The notes beneath the pieces were generated by a model that was not told where the DNA came from, ran no database searches, and was given only the letters and a program-made list of their open reading frames with translations. 10,000 nt of DNA from the NCBI GenBank assembly GCA_009663005.1, contig CM018913.1:15068584-15078583 (forward strand), in the 5' to 3' direction. This DNA comes from Actinidia chinensis. Its lineage: Eukaryota; Streptophyta; Magnoliopsida; Ericales; Actinidiaceae. A program made the translations under genes and the position numbers. This document shows, piece by piece, positions 1-7,174 of the stretch. The stretch's first letter is position 1. The number at the start of each line of letters is the position of its first letter.

Positions 1-260
1 GCTTTTCCTCGACCGGTCTAGTTTTTTTAGGGAACTTACTATCTTGTCTTGGACCAGTCAAATTTTTTTCGACCGGTCTAGTTCTTCTAACTTACTGTCT
101 TGTCTTGGACCAGTCCAGCTTTTTCCCGACCTATCTAGCTTTTCTAGGGAACTTACTATCTTATCCTAGACCGGTCCATATTTTTCCCGATCGGTCCAAC
201 ATTTTCAAGAACCCTACTGTTTGTTTTGAATCGGTCTAGTATTTTCCTAATCGATTTAAC
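1..260. repeat. Tandem array, 60-bp dimeric unit with palindromic GACCGGTC motifs
   Basis: The 8-bp palindrome GACCGGTC or a one- to few-base variant starts at 11, 52, 71, 108, 128, 169, 189, 229 and 249. The spacings alternate between about 40 and 20 bp, so the unit is about 60 bp with two motif copies. Between motifs the units share T-rich linkers and a block like AACTTACTATCTTGTCTTGG. Copies diverge rightwards and the array fades near 260; it is already in progress at base 1, so it continues to the left. Several variants are GACCAGTC or GATCGGTC, consistent with CpG decay. Tat-lineage elements often carry tandem repeats in their 3' untranslated region, so this may belong to the retrotransposon, but it could equally be flanking host satellite. 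Confidence 0.85.
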
Positions 261-1725
261 TCTAAATTGTTTTATAAATTTAAAATCCAATTGATTTGTC
301 TAGTATCCGATTCACTCCCGATACCTTATATGCACTTACTACTCTTAGATCAGATACATTAAATGGTAATTTAATTAGATAAATAAGATAAATGGACAAT
401 TAAAGAAAGAATATTAAATTCAGAATTGTTAATTATAGGACCGGAACCCGAGAAACCTTAACCTTAGCTTACAAGTGAGCACGTAAAGAAAGGTAAGTCT
501 TGTTATGTTTACTTACTTCAAAGTAAAAGTTTTATGATTAAATCATGTATGTTTTGATTGATTAAACATGATGATTTTATGATTAAATGCATTTTATATT
601 TTAAATGTCTATATTTTGAATGTACCATGAAATATAAAAAATGATTACTTTACAAAATTATATTTTAGACGACACATGGTTCAAATAATGCCCCGAATGC
701 TAGGAAAAAAAATAAAGCTACAGGTGATGTAATAAGGGTGATGTCATAACCAGTTGATCATGGATAATATCATGCCATATATTATATTGGGTCGCTCCCT
801 AATGACTGGTGATCGTTGAATGGGTGTATGTATCGCAAGGGTCAATTCAATACGATTTTGAATTCTTAATATGAAATCAAGGTAAATGGGGCTAGATGAG
901 CCAATGATTAAAATGAAAAAATGATTGACAAAGTAAAAATAATTCATGTTAAAATGCATTGGTATTTTATAATTTCATGGGCACTTCTTAGTATTATATA
1001 ACTTGACTCACACTAGCCTAGTGCTTAAGAGATAGTTGTACGTAAATTTCAAGTAATGAGAGTGAGGTAAAGCGTGACTGAAGACAGGTGACCTTAGTCG
1101 ATTTTTGTTGACCAATGCCATGTACTTGAGCATAGAAATGTTAGTTCTTTTGAATTTGTGTAGTTTTGAAGACGATTGTGCCGAACTTGTGGCCCAAATC
1201 GCAGTTATAAATTTTTTTATTTAGAAGGATGTATAGATATTTGTATATTATCTAATGACATGTCAGCTCTGTTTTAATTTAAATACGCTTTGGTATATAT
1301 TATTATATTTGAGTATAAATGTCTTGAATGATAGAAATATTCCTAAACTAATTAAATAGTAGGCCATAGTAAGTGAACATCCCTGGCCAATCAAGAGAAC
1401 ACTTGCGTTAAGGGTGGACCCACATGTATAAATGGGTTAGGTCATGACAGATATTGTTGTGGTATGAATTTGGAGACAAGCAATCAACAATCAAAGTTGC
1501 TCTTCTAGCTCAGTATTGTATCTTGGGTGACCTGCGCAAGATGAACAAACATTACCATCTAGGGTGAGGCCGCTTCAAACCCTCTGGTGTAGAGATTAGA
1601 CCAAGGCAAGCAAATTAAAACTAATTTATCAAGGTTATCAAAGTGAGTATGCAAATGATTCGTCATTACCTCGCATGGCTTTAAGGGATGACACATGAAG
1701 GGGTGCATTAAAGGCAAAACAATAT
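261..1725. other. AT-rich non-coding stretch; no LTR boundary found
   Basis: No reading frame here resembles a known protein; all are short and without recognisable motifs. If the - strand element is intact on this side, its 3' LTR should lie here or further left. I looked for a CA end on the + strand followed by a pyrimidine tract (the complement of a polypurine tract and LTR start) and found no convincing candidate. Minor structure: the 13-mer TTTATGATTAAAT at 531-543 and 576-588, the inverted repeat ATCATGT/ACATGAT at 542-548 and 566-572, and a 14-bp tandem duplication at 723-750. A TATAAATGGG string at 1427 is a weak TATA candidate with nothing coding directly after it. Confidence 0.6.
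723..750. repeat. Two-copy 14-bp tandem duplication
   Basis: GGTGATGTAATAAG at 723-736 is followed directly by GGTGATGTCATAAC at 737-750, with two mismatches. This is probably replication slippage; no function is indicated. Confidence 0.6.
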
Positions 1726-1736
1726 TTTGGCGGGAA
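1726..1736 (+). promoter_or_regulatory. E2F-type binding site upstream of the + strand gene
   Basis: TTTGGCGGGAA fits the E2F consensus TTSSCGSSAA on both strands and sits about 80 bp upstream of the TATA box at 1817. An inverted CCAAT (ATTGG, 1782-1786) lies between them. E2F factors drive S-phase genes in plants, and plant transposons are known to carry and spread such sites. Function here is inferred from sequence and position only. Confidence 0.4.
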
Positions 1737-1816
1737 TGATGGTTACGACCTCAGCACTCGAAGCATCACATGATCCTGGCCATTGGAGTGAACAAATCTC
1801 AGCCTTCGGCGCTTCC

Positions 1817-1824
1817 TATAAATA
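1817..1824 (+). promoter_or_regulatory. TATA box of the + strand antisense gene
   Basis: TATAAATA in the context CCTATAAATAGGGGGC matches the plant TATA consensus well. Initiation some 30 bp downstream, near 1845-1855, would leave a leader of about 100 nt before the ATG at 1952. Its placement relative to the exon reading frame supports a real promoter for a gene transcribed opposite to pol. Confidence 0.6.
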
Positions 1825-2641
1825 GGGGGCTTTACCACACAACGTGGTCTTTTGTTACTTGTGATAACGAAATGCTGCCATTGTTACCTCGCCCTCGATT
1901 CAGTAAGTATCAGCAACTTAGACTTGCTTCCAATTTCCTAATATTTAGTGTATGTCTAGTAAAGTCGACATAGTCAACTTAGAAAATTCCCTACCTTGGA
2001 TATTTGACCATTTAGGAGAGAAGTTGTTCATGGCATACGAGGTAACCCAACTTCCTTCCTCACCCCGAGAAGATCCCCCTAGTCCAGAGGGTAGTCCCTC
2101 AACTGCCAACCCCCTCCAATTAAGAGGGAAACTAACATTGTGACTCAGGACGAGCTGGATCGTCTTAGAAAGTCTCATTTCTTTCCTCCAAGTGTCCAAA
2201 TCAGACTACTTGAGGAGGATGAGACCATAACTTCTACTTATCCGGGCAAGGTGGCCCTTTATGAGGTTGCCTTCCACGCTAGTCTTTACCTTTCTCTCTA
2301 CCCCATCATTAGGAGAATTCTATACTTTTACAACATTTGCCATGCTCAGCTTATCCCCAAAGCGTGGCAAAGTCTAGTCTACGCGGTGGTCGTGTGGCGA
2401 GCCCACAAATTCTCCCTCTTCCTTAATGAGTTCAGGAGCTTAAATAAAAACCCAAAACTAGATTCCGAATGGCTTTACTTCAAGGTGAGGTGAAAAGAAA
2501 ACCCTACTCGGGGGTACCCCAGTAACGTCAAGGGATGGAAAAAGAAATTCTTCTTTATCTCAAGAGATGACTAGGAGTTCCCCTTGGGAATATCTAGGAA
2601 TGTTGGTGTTCCAAGGATTCTGAGGACATGGGGCACCCCAG

Positions 2642-2724
2642 GTTAGTTTTGTCTACTAAGTCGTCCCTTAATTGACAAGTACGATTCCTCTTTCATATCT
2701 GATTAAAAATTTTCTTTTCTTCAG
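2642..2724 (+). other. Intron 1 of the antisense gene (83 bp)
   Basis: The donor G|GTTAGT at 2641/2642 and the acceptor TTTTCTTCAG ending at 2724 flank a T-rich stretch. Joining the two sides restores one continuous frame (...TWGTPG / KCYNKLPVLSK...), which is strong support for the splice pair. Confidence 0.7.
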
Positions 2725-3207
2725 GTAAGTGCTACAATAAGCTGCCTGTCTTGTCCAAGACCGAGTAGGAAAGGCTTGACGAGATCCTAAACTCAATTTT
2801 AGGTAGGAACTTTTTCACAATCAAAAAGGTCCTCGAACCCAAGTCCTTCCTTAGGTGTTTCATGCATGGTTCCAGATTAATGGCGTCCAACGGCAGGGAT
2901 AATGGCGAGGATATCCCGGCGAGCAGTGTGGCTCTAGTTGTGGGCAACTAGGGTAAGTCTCATCATTCTCAAGATAAAGATCGCCGAGGCGACCACTCCC
3001 AAGATAGCTCGATAGAATACATAACTATCAGGAAGAAAATGAGGAAAATTTTACCTCACCTTTCGGTCTAACATTGTTAAGGATACAAAGGGAAAAAGTC
3101 TGACCACTCATCCCTGGTTTGGAATCAGGCAGCTTGAGCTCCAGTTCGAGCTACTAACTCTGATGCCTGGTTGGATCTATGGCTGCTCCCAGAGCTCAGA
3201 TCAGATG

Positions 3208-3274
3208 GTACTATTTTTAGTTTTTTTTAAGTATTTTATCTCGCTCATTTATTGACATTGATTTTGTTTTGCAG
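3208..3274 (+). other. Intron 2 of the antisense gene (67 bp, tentative)
   Basis: The acceptor TTTTGTTTTGCAG ending at 3274 is strong. The donor GTACTA at 3208 is weaker, but it gives a size like the other two introns, and joining keeps the frame from AWLDLWLLPELRSD into AMSKKISLKKL. The alternative donor GTAAGT at 2953 would give a 322-bp intron. I prefer the short one because coding-like sequence (e.g. IRKKMRKILPHL) continues past 2953. Confidence 0.5.
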
Positions 3275-3722
3275 CTATGTCAAAGAAAATTAGCTTGAAG
3301 AAACTCGCCCAACTATCGGAGGATCTAAAGGGCCAAGCTCAGCGATGATATTGACCTTGGTTACCAAGGGGATTACATCAATGAGAAGTGCCCCTAGAGC
3401 GAGGTGCCTGATATTACACCCACCAAGAAGGGCAAGTTGGCATTTGATGCTAAGAGCAAGGGAAGCATGCCGCCTACCGAGGGGAAGAAGGAAATCCCCC
3501 TAAGGCCAAGGCTTCATCGAGTAAAGTGAAGACTACTGTGGCAACCAGGGCAGGCACCTCGGCCAACCCTATTGCCATTTTGGGGCCCATGCCTCCATTT
3601 TGAAGAATTATGATGTGGTTGAAAAGTTCATCGAGGGTGAGATCCTGCCTCTCGAAAAGGCCGCGACGAGCAAATTAGAGATTGACCAGGTGATCTTGAG
3701 GCTTTTCCAAGGAATAGGCGAG

Positions 3723-3794
3723 GTAACTGTTCTTTTTCAAGTTCAATCCATATTTTTGTTTCTCAATTTTCTTGACGGACTTAATTTCTTACAG
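3723..3794 (+). other. Intron 3 of the antisense gene (72 bp)
   Basis: The donor GAG|GTAACT at 3723 and the acceptor TTTCTTACAG ending at 3794 enclose a T-rich, frame-interrupted stretch. The phases on the two sides do not match by one base, which I attribute to an indel in this decayed copy. Family-like sequence resumes right after the acceptor. Confidence 0.6.
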
Positions 3795-3877
3795 GTGATG
3801 GTGCTTGCTTCTCCCTCGCTGGTCGTTGTAGATAGATGTGGGATGATGTGATGATTCAACAAGGCTGAGCTACTTCA

Positions 3878-4365
3878 ATGGAGAGCGAGATGACTCGTGC
3901 CCAGAAGATGGCCTCAGATCTTGATAGGCAACTGGCCAAGGTCAAGATTCGGGAGCAGCAGACTGTTGATGAGCTGAAAAAGACAAAAGAGGACCGTGAT
4001 GCCACCGTGGCAAGATTGGAGACAGAGGTGACCGAGCTCAAGAAAGGCAAAACCCTTGCCAATAAGAAGGCCATTGAGGAATTCAAGTCCTCAGATGACT
4101 TCCAAGGGGCTGTTGAATTTACAGCCTCTAGGTACTTTAGCGAAGGCTTTGATTTTTGCAAAAGGCAACTTAACTGCTTGTATCCCGACCTCGACATCCA
4201 AGACATGGGGAGGAGGAGGAAAAGGATGAGGAGAAAGAAGAAGAAAAAGAAGGGGAGACGGAGGAAGAAAAGGAAACAGGGAAGGAAGAGAAGGAGGGCG
4301 ATCAGAACAACCCCTCTCTCCTTAAACACTTATACTTTTTTTTCTTTTGTAAAGGCGAGATGTAA
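3878..4365 (+). other. Coiled coil and acidic tail of the antisense protein, with a frameshift at 4207-4210
   Basis: From 3878 the frame encodes a charged heptad-rich coiled coil (RAQKMASDLDRQL ... RLETEVTELKKGK), then a globular C-terminal block with EGFDFCKRQLNCLYPDLDI, typical of the family. After the G-run at 4207-4210 the continuing frame becomes almost pure Arg/Lys. The neighbouring frame, entered by adding one G, reads as a Glu/Lys/Asp-rich acidic tail and stops at TAA 4363-4365. Acidic tails after the LYPDLDL-like motif are usual in relatives, so the basic tail is a frameshift product. Confidence 0.65.
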
Positions 4366-4373
4366 TACTTTTT

Positions 4374-4379
4374 AATGAA
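4374..4379 (+). terminator. Possible polyadenylation signal of the antisense gene
   Basis: AATGAA lies 9 bp after the TAA at 4363-4365, following a T-rich stretch at 4335-4348. Plant near-upstream elements tolerate such AATAAA variants. The assignment rests on position only. Confidence 0.35.
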
Positions 4380-4449
4380 TGACAATTACTTTCCCTTATT
4401 ATTGTCTTCTTGTAATTTTTGGCCTCATAGCATAGCATTTACTTCCATT

Positions 4450-5004
4450 GGCGATGTCAAATGAGAATGGCGAGGTAAATTTAAAGGACTAAAACTATTT
4501 GGCGAGGTGACTTTGGAAAGCATAATTTGATCATTTGGCAAACAAAATTAGTTAAATAATAAATTCAATTGTGGCGATCAAATTAATTTGGCGAGCTTGA
4601 TTAATAGGCGATCTTAAGGTGGGTTCAAGTTACCTCAATATAGGCAAACATTAAACCATATCATGGCGACATAAATAATCAAGCGAGCCTACTTATGGCA
4701 ATCAAAATGCCTTGGCAAATATTTTGCAAATCTCTTGATAACAAGCAAATAGGGCGATCTTGATATTGGTGATGACAAAAATTATTTTAATTCGTTTATA
4801 CGGGAAAATTGGCAACATAACCCATTCTGGCAATGTAAAAAGATTGAATTAGAGATACCTGATTTTTTTTGCAATAACCATCATATGGAGATTGGCGAAC
4901 ATAATAGAGGTTTGGGTGATCAAAATAGTAAATACATTGAGATTTGGAAAAATAAAGACTTTGGCAACCTTTAGTTGCTTAGGTAAATCTCAGGATAAGG
5001 CAAC
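4450..5004. repeat. Degenerate 17-18 bp minisatellite headed by GGCGA/GGCAA
   Basis: GGCGA or GGCAA (occasionally AGCGA, TGCAA, AGCAA or GGTGA) starts at 4450, 4469, 4501, 4537, 4573, 4590, 4607, 4643, 4665, 4682, 4697, 4714, 4725, 4744, 4753, 4768, 4811, 4829, 4870, 4894, 4963 and 4999. Many gaps are 17-19 or 36 bp (one or two periods). Clear units are at 4573, 4590 and 4607, each GGCGA(T/G)C plus an AT-rich remainder. The rest of each unit is poorly conserved, so this is an old, eroded array. Tat elements commonly have tandem repeats in this region. Confidence 0.5.
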
Positions 5005-5015
5005 CAGAAGAACTA

Positions 5016-6138
5016 CTAGTAATATTTCTTCAAGTGCTCGGCATTCCAGGGATGAAGTAGTACCTTCTTGTTCATGTCTTCTAGCTAGTAAATTCCTGGT
5101 TTGGATACCTTGATAACTTTATAAGGACCTTACCATGTAGGGGTGAGCTTTTTGGCGTTTAGCTCATTTGTAGACAAAGAGACCTTCCTCAAGACCAAGT
5201 CACTAGGTAAGAAAGACTTGTGCTTGACCCTCTAGTTATAGTACTTAGTGATCTCTTGTTTGTATGCAACTTATCTTATCTCAGCTCACTCCCTCTCTTT
5301 ATCAAGGAGATCGAGGTTAAGCCTCAGCTCGGCTTCGTTGTTGTCCTTGTCGAAATTTGAGGTCTTAAAACTTGGCATTCCTATCTCCACTGGTATGACT
5401 GACTCTATTTCATATACCATTGAAAACAACCGTCTCACCCATAGGGATTCTACTCATTGTGTGGTAAGCCCATAATATGCTCTAAAGATTTTCTGCCCAT
5501 CCACTCTTGGATTTCTCTAACCTCACTTTTAGATTCCCCAGGATTGTTTTATTAGTGACTTCTACTTGGCCATTCACCTGAGGATGGCCTAATGATGCAA
5601 ATGGTGAGAAATTGCGAGATCCGAACAAAAAAGCCTGAACCTATCATTGTCAAATTGTCTAGTGTTGTTCGAGATGATCACTTTTGGAATTGCAAATCGA
5701 CAAATGATACTCTTCCAAACAAAATTCCTAGTGTTTTTGCTCAATGATTTTGGCAAGGGGTTCTGCTTCTATCCACTCTGTGAAATAGTCTATGGTAACA
5801 ATCAAGAACTTTATCTATAATGGAGCTTGAGGTAGAGTTCCGAGTATGTCAATTCCCTATTGAGCAAATGGCCATGGGCTGGTCATAGATACCATCTCAC
5901 TATGTGGAAGATGACTTACTAGAGCAAACCTCTAGCACTTGCCACATTTTTTGGTGAAAAACACTACATCTTGTTTCATTTGAGGCCAGAAGTATCCTTG
6001 GTGAACTACCTTCCTGACCAATGACCTCACTCCTGAATGATTTTCACAGATGCCCTCATGAATTTCTCTAAGTACATAGCCTACTTCCTCAGACCGGAGA
6101 CACCTCAAGAGCGGTCCTAAAAAAGAGCTTTTATACAA
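5016..6138 (-). pseudogene. Integrase (pol C-terminal part), inactivated
   Basis: Order on the - strand: the HHCC zinc-binding domain at about 6080-5934 (HEGICENHSG ... KKCGKC, all four ligands present), the catalytic core with GIDILG (first Asp, codon 5848-5850), IDYFTEWIEAEPLA, then VIISNNTRQFDN and GQVEVTNKTIL (Glu, codon 5560-5562). The C-terminal domain has a GPYKVIKV GPY/F-type motif and ends LHPWNAEHLKKYY followed by two TAG codons at 5013-5018. There is no chromodomain. The second catalytic Asp is Asn (codon 5667-5669). In-frame stops follow KCGKC, precede GIDILG and interrupt the C-terminal domain. Frameshifts occur between the first Asp and VIIS, and near 5600. The enzyme would insert the cDNA into the host genome; this copy cannot. 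Confidence 0.85.
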
Positions 6139-6144
6139 AGTCGC

Positions 6145-6709
6145 TTAGATGAGGTAGAATCTGGAAAATCGGTAATGGATCCAACGAGCTTGGAGCTTGT
6201 CTGATGGCAACTTCCCTTCTCTGAGGTAGGCGACGATATCATCCATCCACGTCAAATCTGTTGTTACTTGGCAGATAGTTTTGGTGACATCAATACTTGG
6301 GTTTTGCAAGAATTCTAGGAGGATACTTTTGTCCGAGGTGAAATCGAAGGATGAGGCTAAGTTAGCTAGGGTGTCAACTTTCTTGTTTTCTTCTTTAGGA
6401 ATTTGGCAAATTTTAAAATCCTTGATCTTTGTCGATATGGTTTTCATCTTGTCTAGATAGGCCACCATCTTGATATCTTTAACAAGGTAATCTCCTTGCA
6501 CTTGGTTTACCACCAGTTGAGAATCGCTTAAGGTATCCAAGGATTCTACACCCCAATTTTGTTACCACCCTCAGTCTGGTGTGGAGGGCCTCGTATTCAT
6601 CTTCTTTATTAGTGACTTTAAATTCTATACATATAGCATATTCCATATGTTTGCCTAAAGAAGTTTGGAGAACAAGTCCTTTACCACAGCCGTGCTGATT
6701 GAATGACAC
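6145..6709 (-). pseudogene. Additional archaeal-type RNase H (aRNH), degenerate
   Basis: The region reads YVSFNQHGCGKGLVL, then DEYEALHTRLRVV (catalytic Glu), SDSQLVVNQVQGDY (catalytic Asp) and DTLANLAS (final Asp), the order of the type I archaeal-like RNase H that Tat elements acquired as a second RNase H. The usual first catalytic Asp of a YVDGS-like strand is missing: YV runs straight into SFNQHG, as if two codons were deleted near 6705. A frameshift separates the Glu and SDSQ halves near 6540-6530. The segment 6400-6145 links to integrase (LTWMDDIVAYLREG, typical of the lineage). Its normal role is degrading RNA in RNA:DNA hybrids during reverse transcription. Confidence 0.8.
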
Positions 6710-6943
6710 ATATGTAAAAAGGTTTCATATGGCGAGATCATCTTCCTAGCTTGGCTTTTCTGGGGTTTCCACCTCAGGGAGAGTCATCTCAGGCTTTAAA
6801 GCAACGTCATGTGTAAACTCAACTATGAAATCGGCCAAAACTTGGGCCTTGATCGCCATCCTTGGTTGGTAATTGATATGGAATTCACTTAGCTCAATAG
6901 ACCATTTGAGTAATCGCCCTAAAATGTTAGGTTACTGGAGAAT
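6710..6943 (-). pseudogene. Connection between the two RNase H domains
   Basis: The translation contains GRLLKWSIELSEFHINYQP and AQVLADFIVEFT, motifs that bridge the original RNase H and the archaeal-type RNase H in Tat polyproteins. There are in-frame stops, including one just after TDQPSK (about 6944) and others near 6750 and 6730. It is a broken part of the same polyprotein and not a separate gene. Confidence 0.75.
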
Positions 6944-7174
6944 CTACTTCGAAGGTTGATCTGTTAGTATAACAATAGGATGCGCTTGGAAGTAGTGGTG
7001 AAGCTTTCTAGCGGCCATCAACAGGGCATAGACGAGTTTCTCAATTTTCAGGTACCTATTCTTACCTCCCATGAGAACTTTGCTGACGTAGTATACTGGC
7101 TTCTGAATCTTGTCTTCTTCTCGGATCAACATTGCACTTATTACTGTTGGCGAGATAAAGAGTTAAACAATAAG
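6944..7174 (-). pseudogene. Original Ty3/gypsy RNase H domain
   Basis: Motifs in order: AMLIREEDKIQKPVYYVSKVL, then NRYLKIEKLVYALLMAARKLHHYF and HPIVILTDQP. These are diagnostic of the RT-linked RNase H of plant Ty3/gypsy elements. In Tat elements this first RNase H is generally considered degenerate, with the archaeal-type copy downstream thought to compensate. A stop sits near 7175 at the junction with the RT connection segment and another at about 6944. Confidence 0.8.

Larger units (their letters stand above)
1952..4365 (+). pseudogene. Antisense gene of the Tat element: 'putative gypsy type transposon' (Transposase_28-type) protein, four exons, decayed
   Basis: Proposed exons are 1952-2641, 2725-3207, 3275-3722 and 3795-4365. 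Exon 1 contains the conserved core: a DELDRLR-like start near 2146, then YEVAFHASLYLSLYP, IRRILYFYNICHAQL and WQSLVYAVVVWRAHKFSLFLN motifs, and NPKLDSEWLYFK, ending with KGWKKKFFFIS and an EFP block before the first splice site. This matches the plant family annotated as putative gypsy type transposon. Exon 3 begins AMSKKISLKKLAQL, typical of the family; exon 4 holds a coiled coil and an acidic tail. Damage: a frameshift between about 2095 and 2140, in-frame stops at 2491-2493, at the expected Trp of the WEFP-like block (about 2572-2574), at 2766-2768 and 2949-2951, more frameshifts in exons 3-4 and stops near 3830-3870. The biochemical role of this family is unknown. The ATG at 1952 was chosen because it follows the TATA box by 128 bp and starts an open frame; an earlier start is not excluded. 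Confidence 0.75.
4366..5015. other. Spacer between the convergent antisense gene and pol
   Basis: This AT-rich region has no credible reading frame. It separates the 3' end of the + strand gene (4365) from the 3' end of integrase (5016), so both transcription units must terminate in it or read into each other. Most of it is made of the degenerate GGCRA repeat listed separately. Confidence 0.7.

Noticed and set aside
1..260. CRISPR-like array
   Set aside because: Repeats and linkers are both similar between units, there are no unique spacers, and the surrounding genome is plant.
1427..1436. TATAAATGGG as an LTR or gene promoter
   Set aside because: No coding sequence, polypurine tract or LTR terminus is found at a suitable distance; AT-rich DNA gives such strings by chance.
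1770..1973. Small + strand open frame over the promoter
   Set aside because: It spans the TATA box and expected transcription start and shows no motif; it is probably chance.
1945..2199. Small - strand open frame opposite exon 1
   Set aside because: It is a shadow of the + strand coding exon and has no recognisable protein features.
3856..4329. Long open frame on the - strand with Phe/Leu-rich hydrophobic segments, resembling a membrane protein
   Set aside because: It is the complement of the coiled-coil and purine-rich tail of the + strand gene; GAG/AAG repeats read antisense give Leu/Phe runs. It has no promoter or family motifs.
1952..4365. Independent host gene unrelated to the retrotransposon
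   Set aside because: The protein family is associated with gypsy-type elements, its place and orientation next to integrase match Tat elements, and it is decayed to a similar degree as pol.
5248..5475. Ser/Leu-rich + strand open frame
   Set aside because: It is the complement of the integrase C-terminal region, whose family motifs are clear on the - strand.
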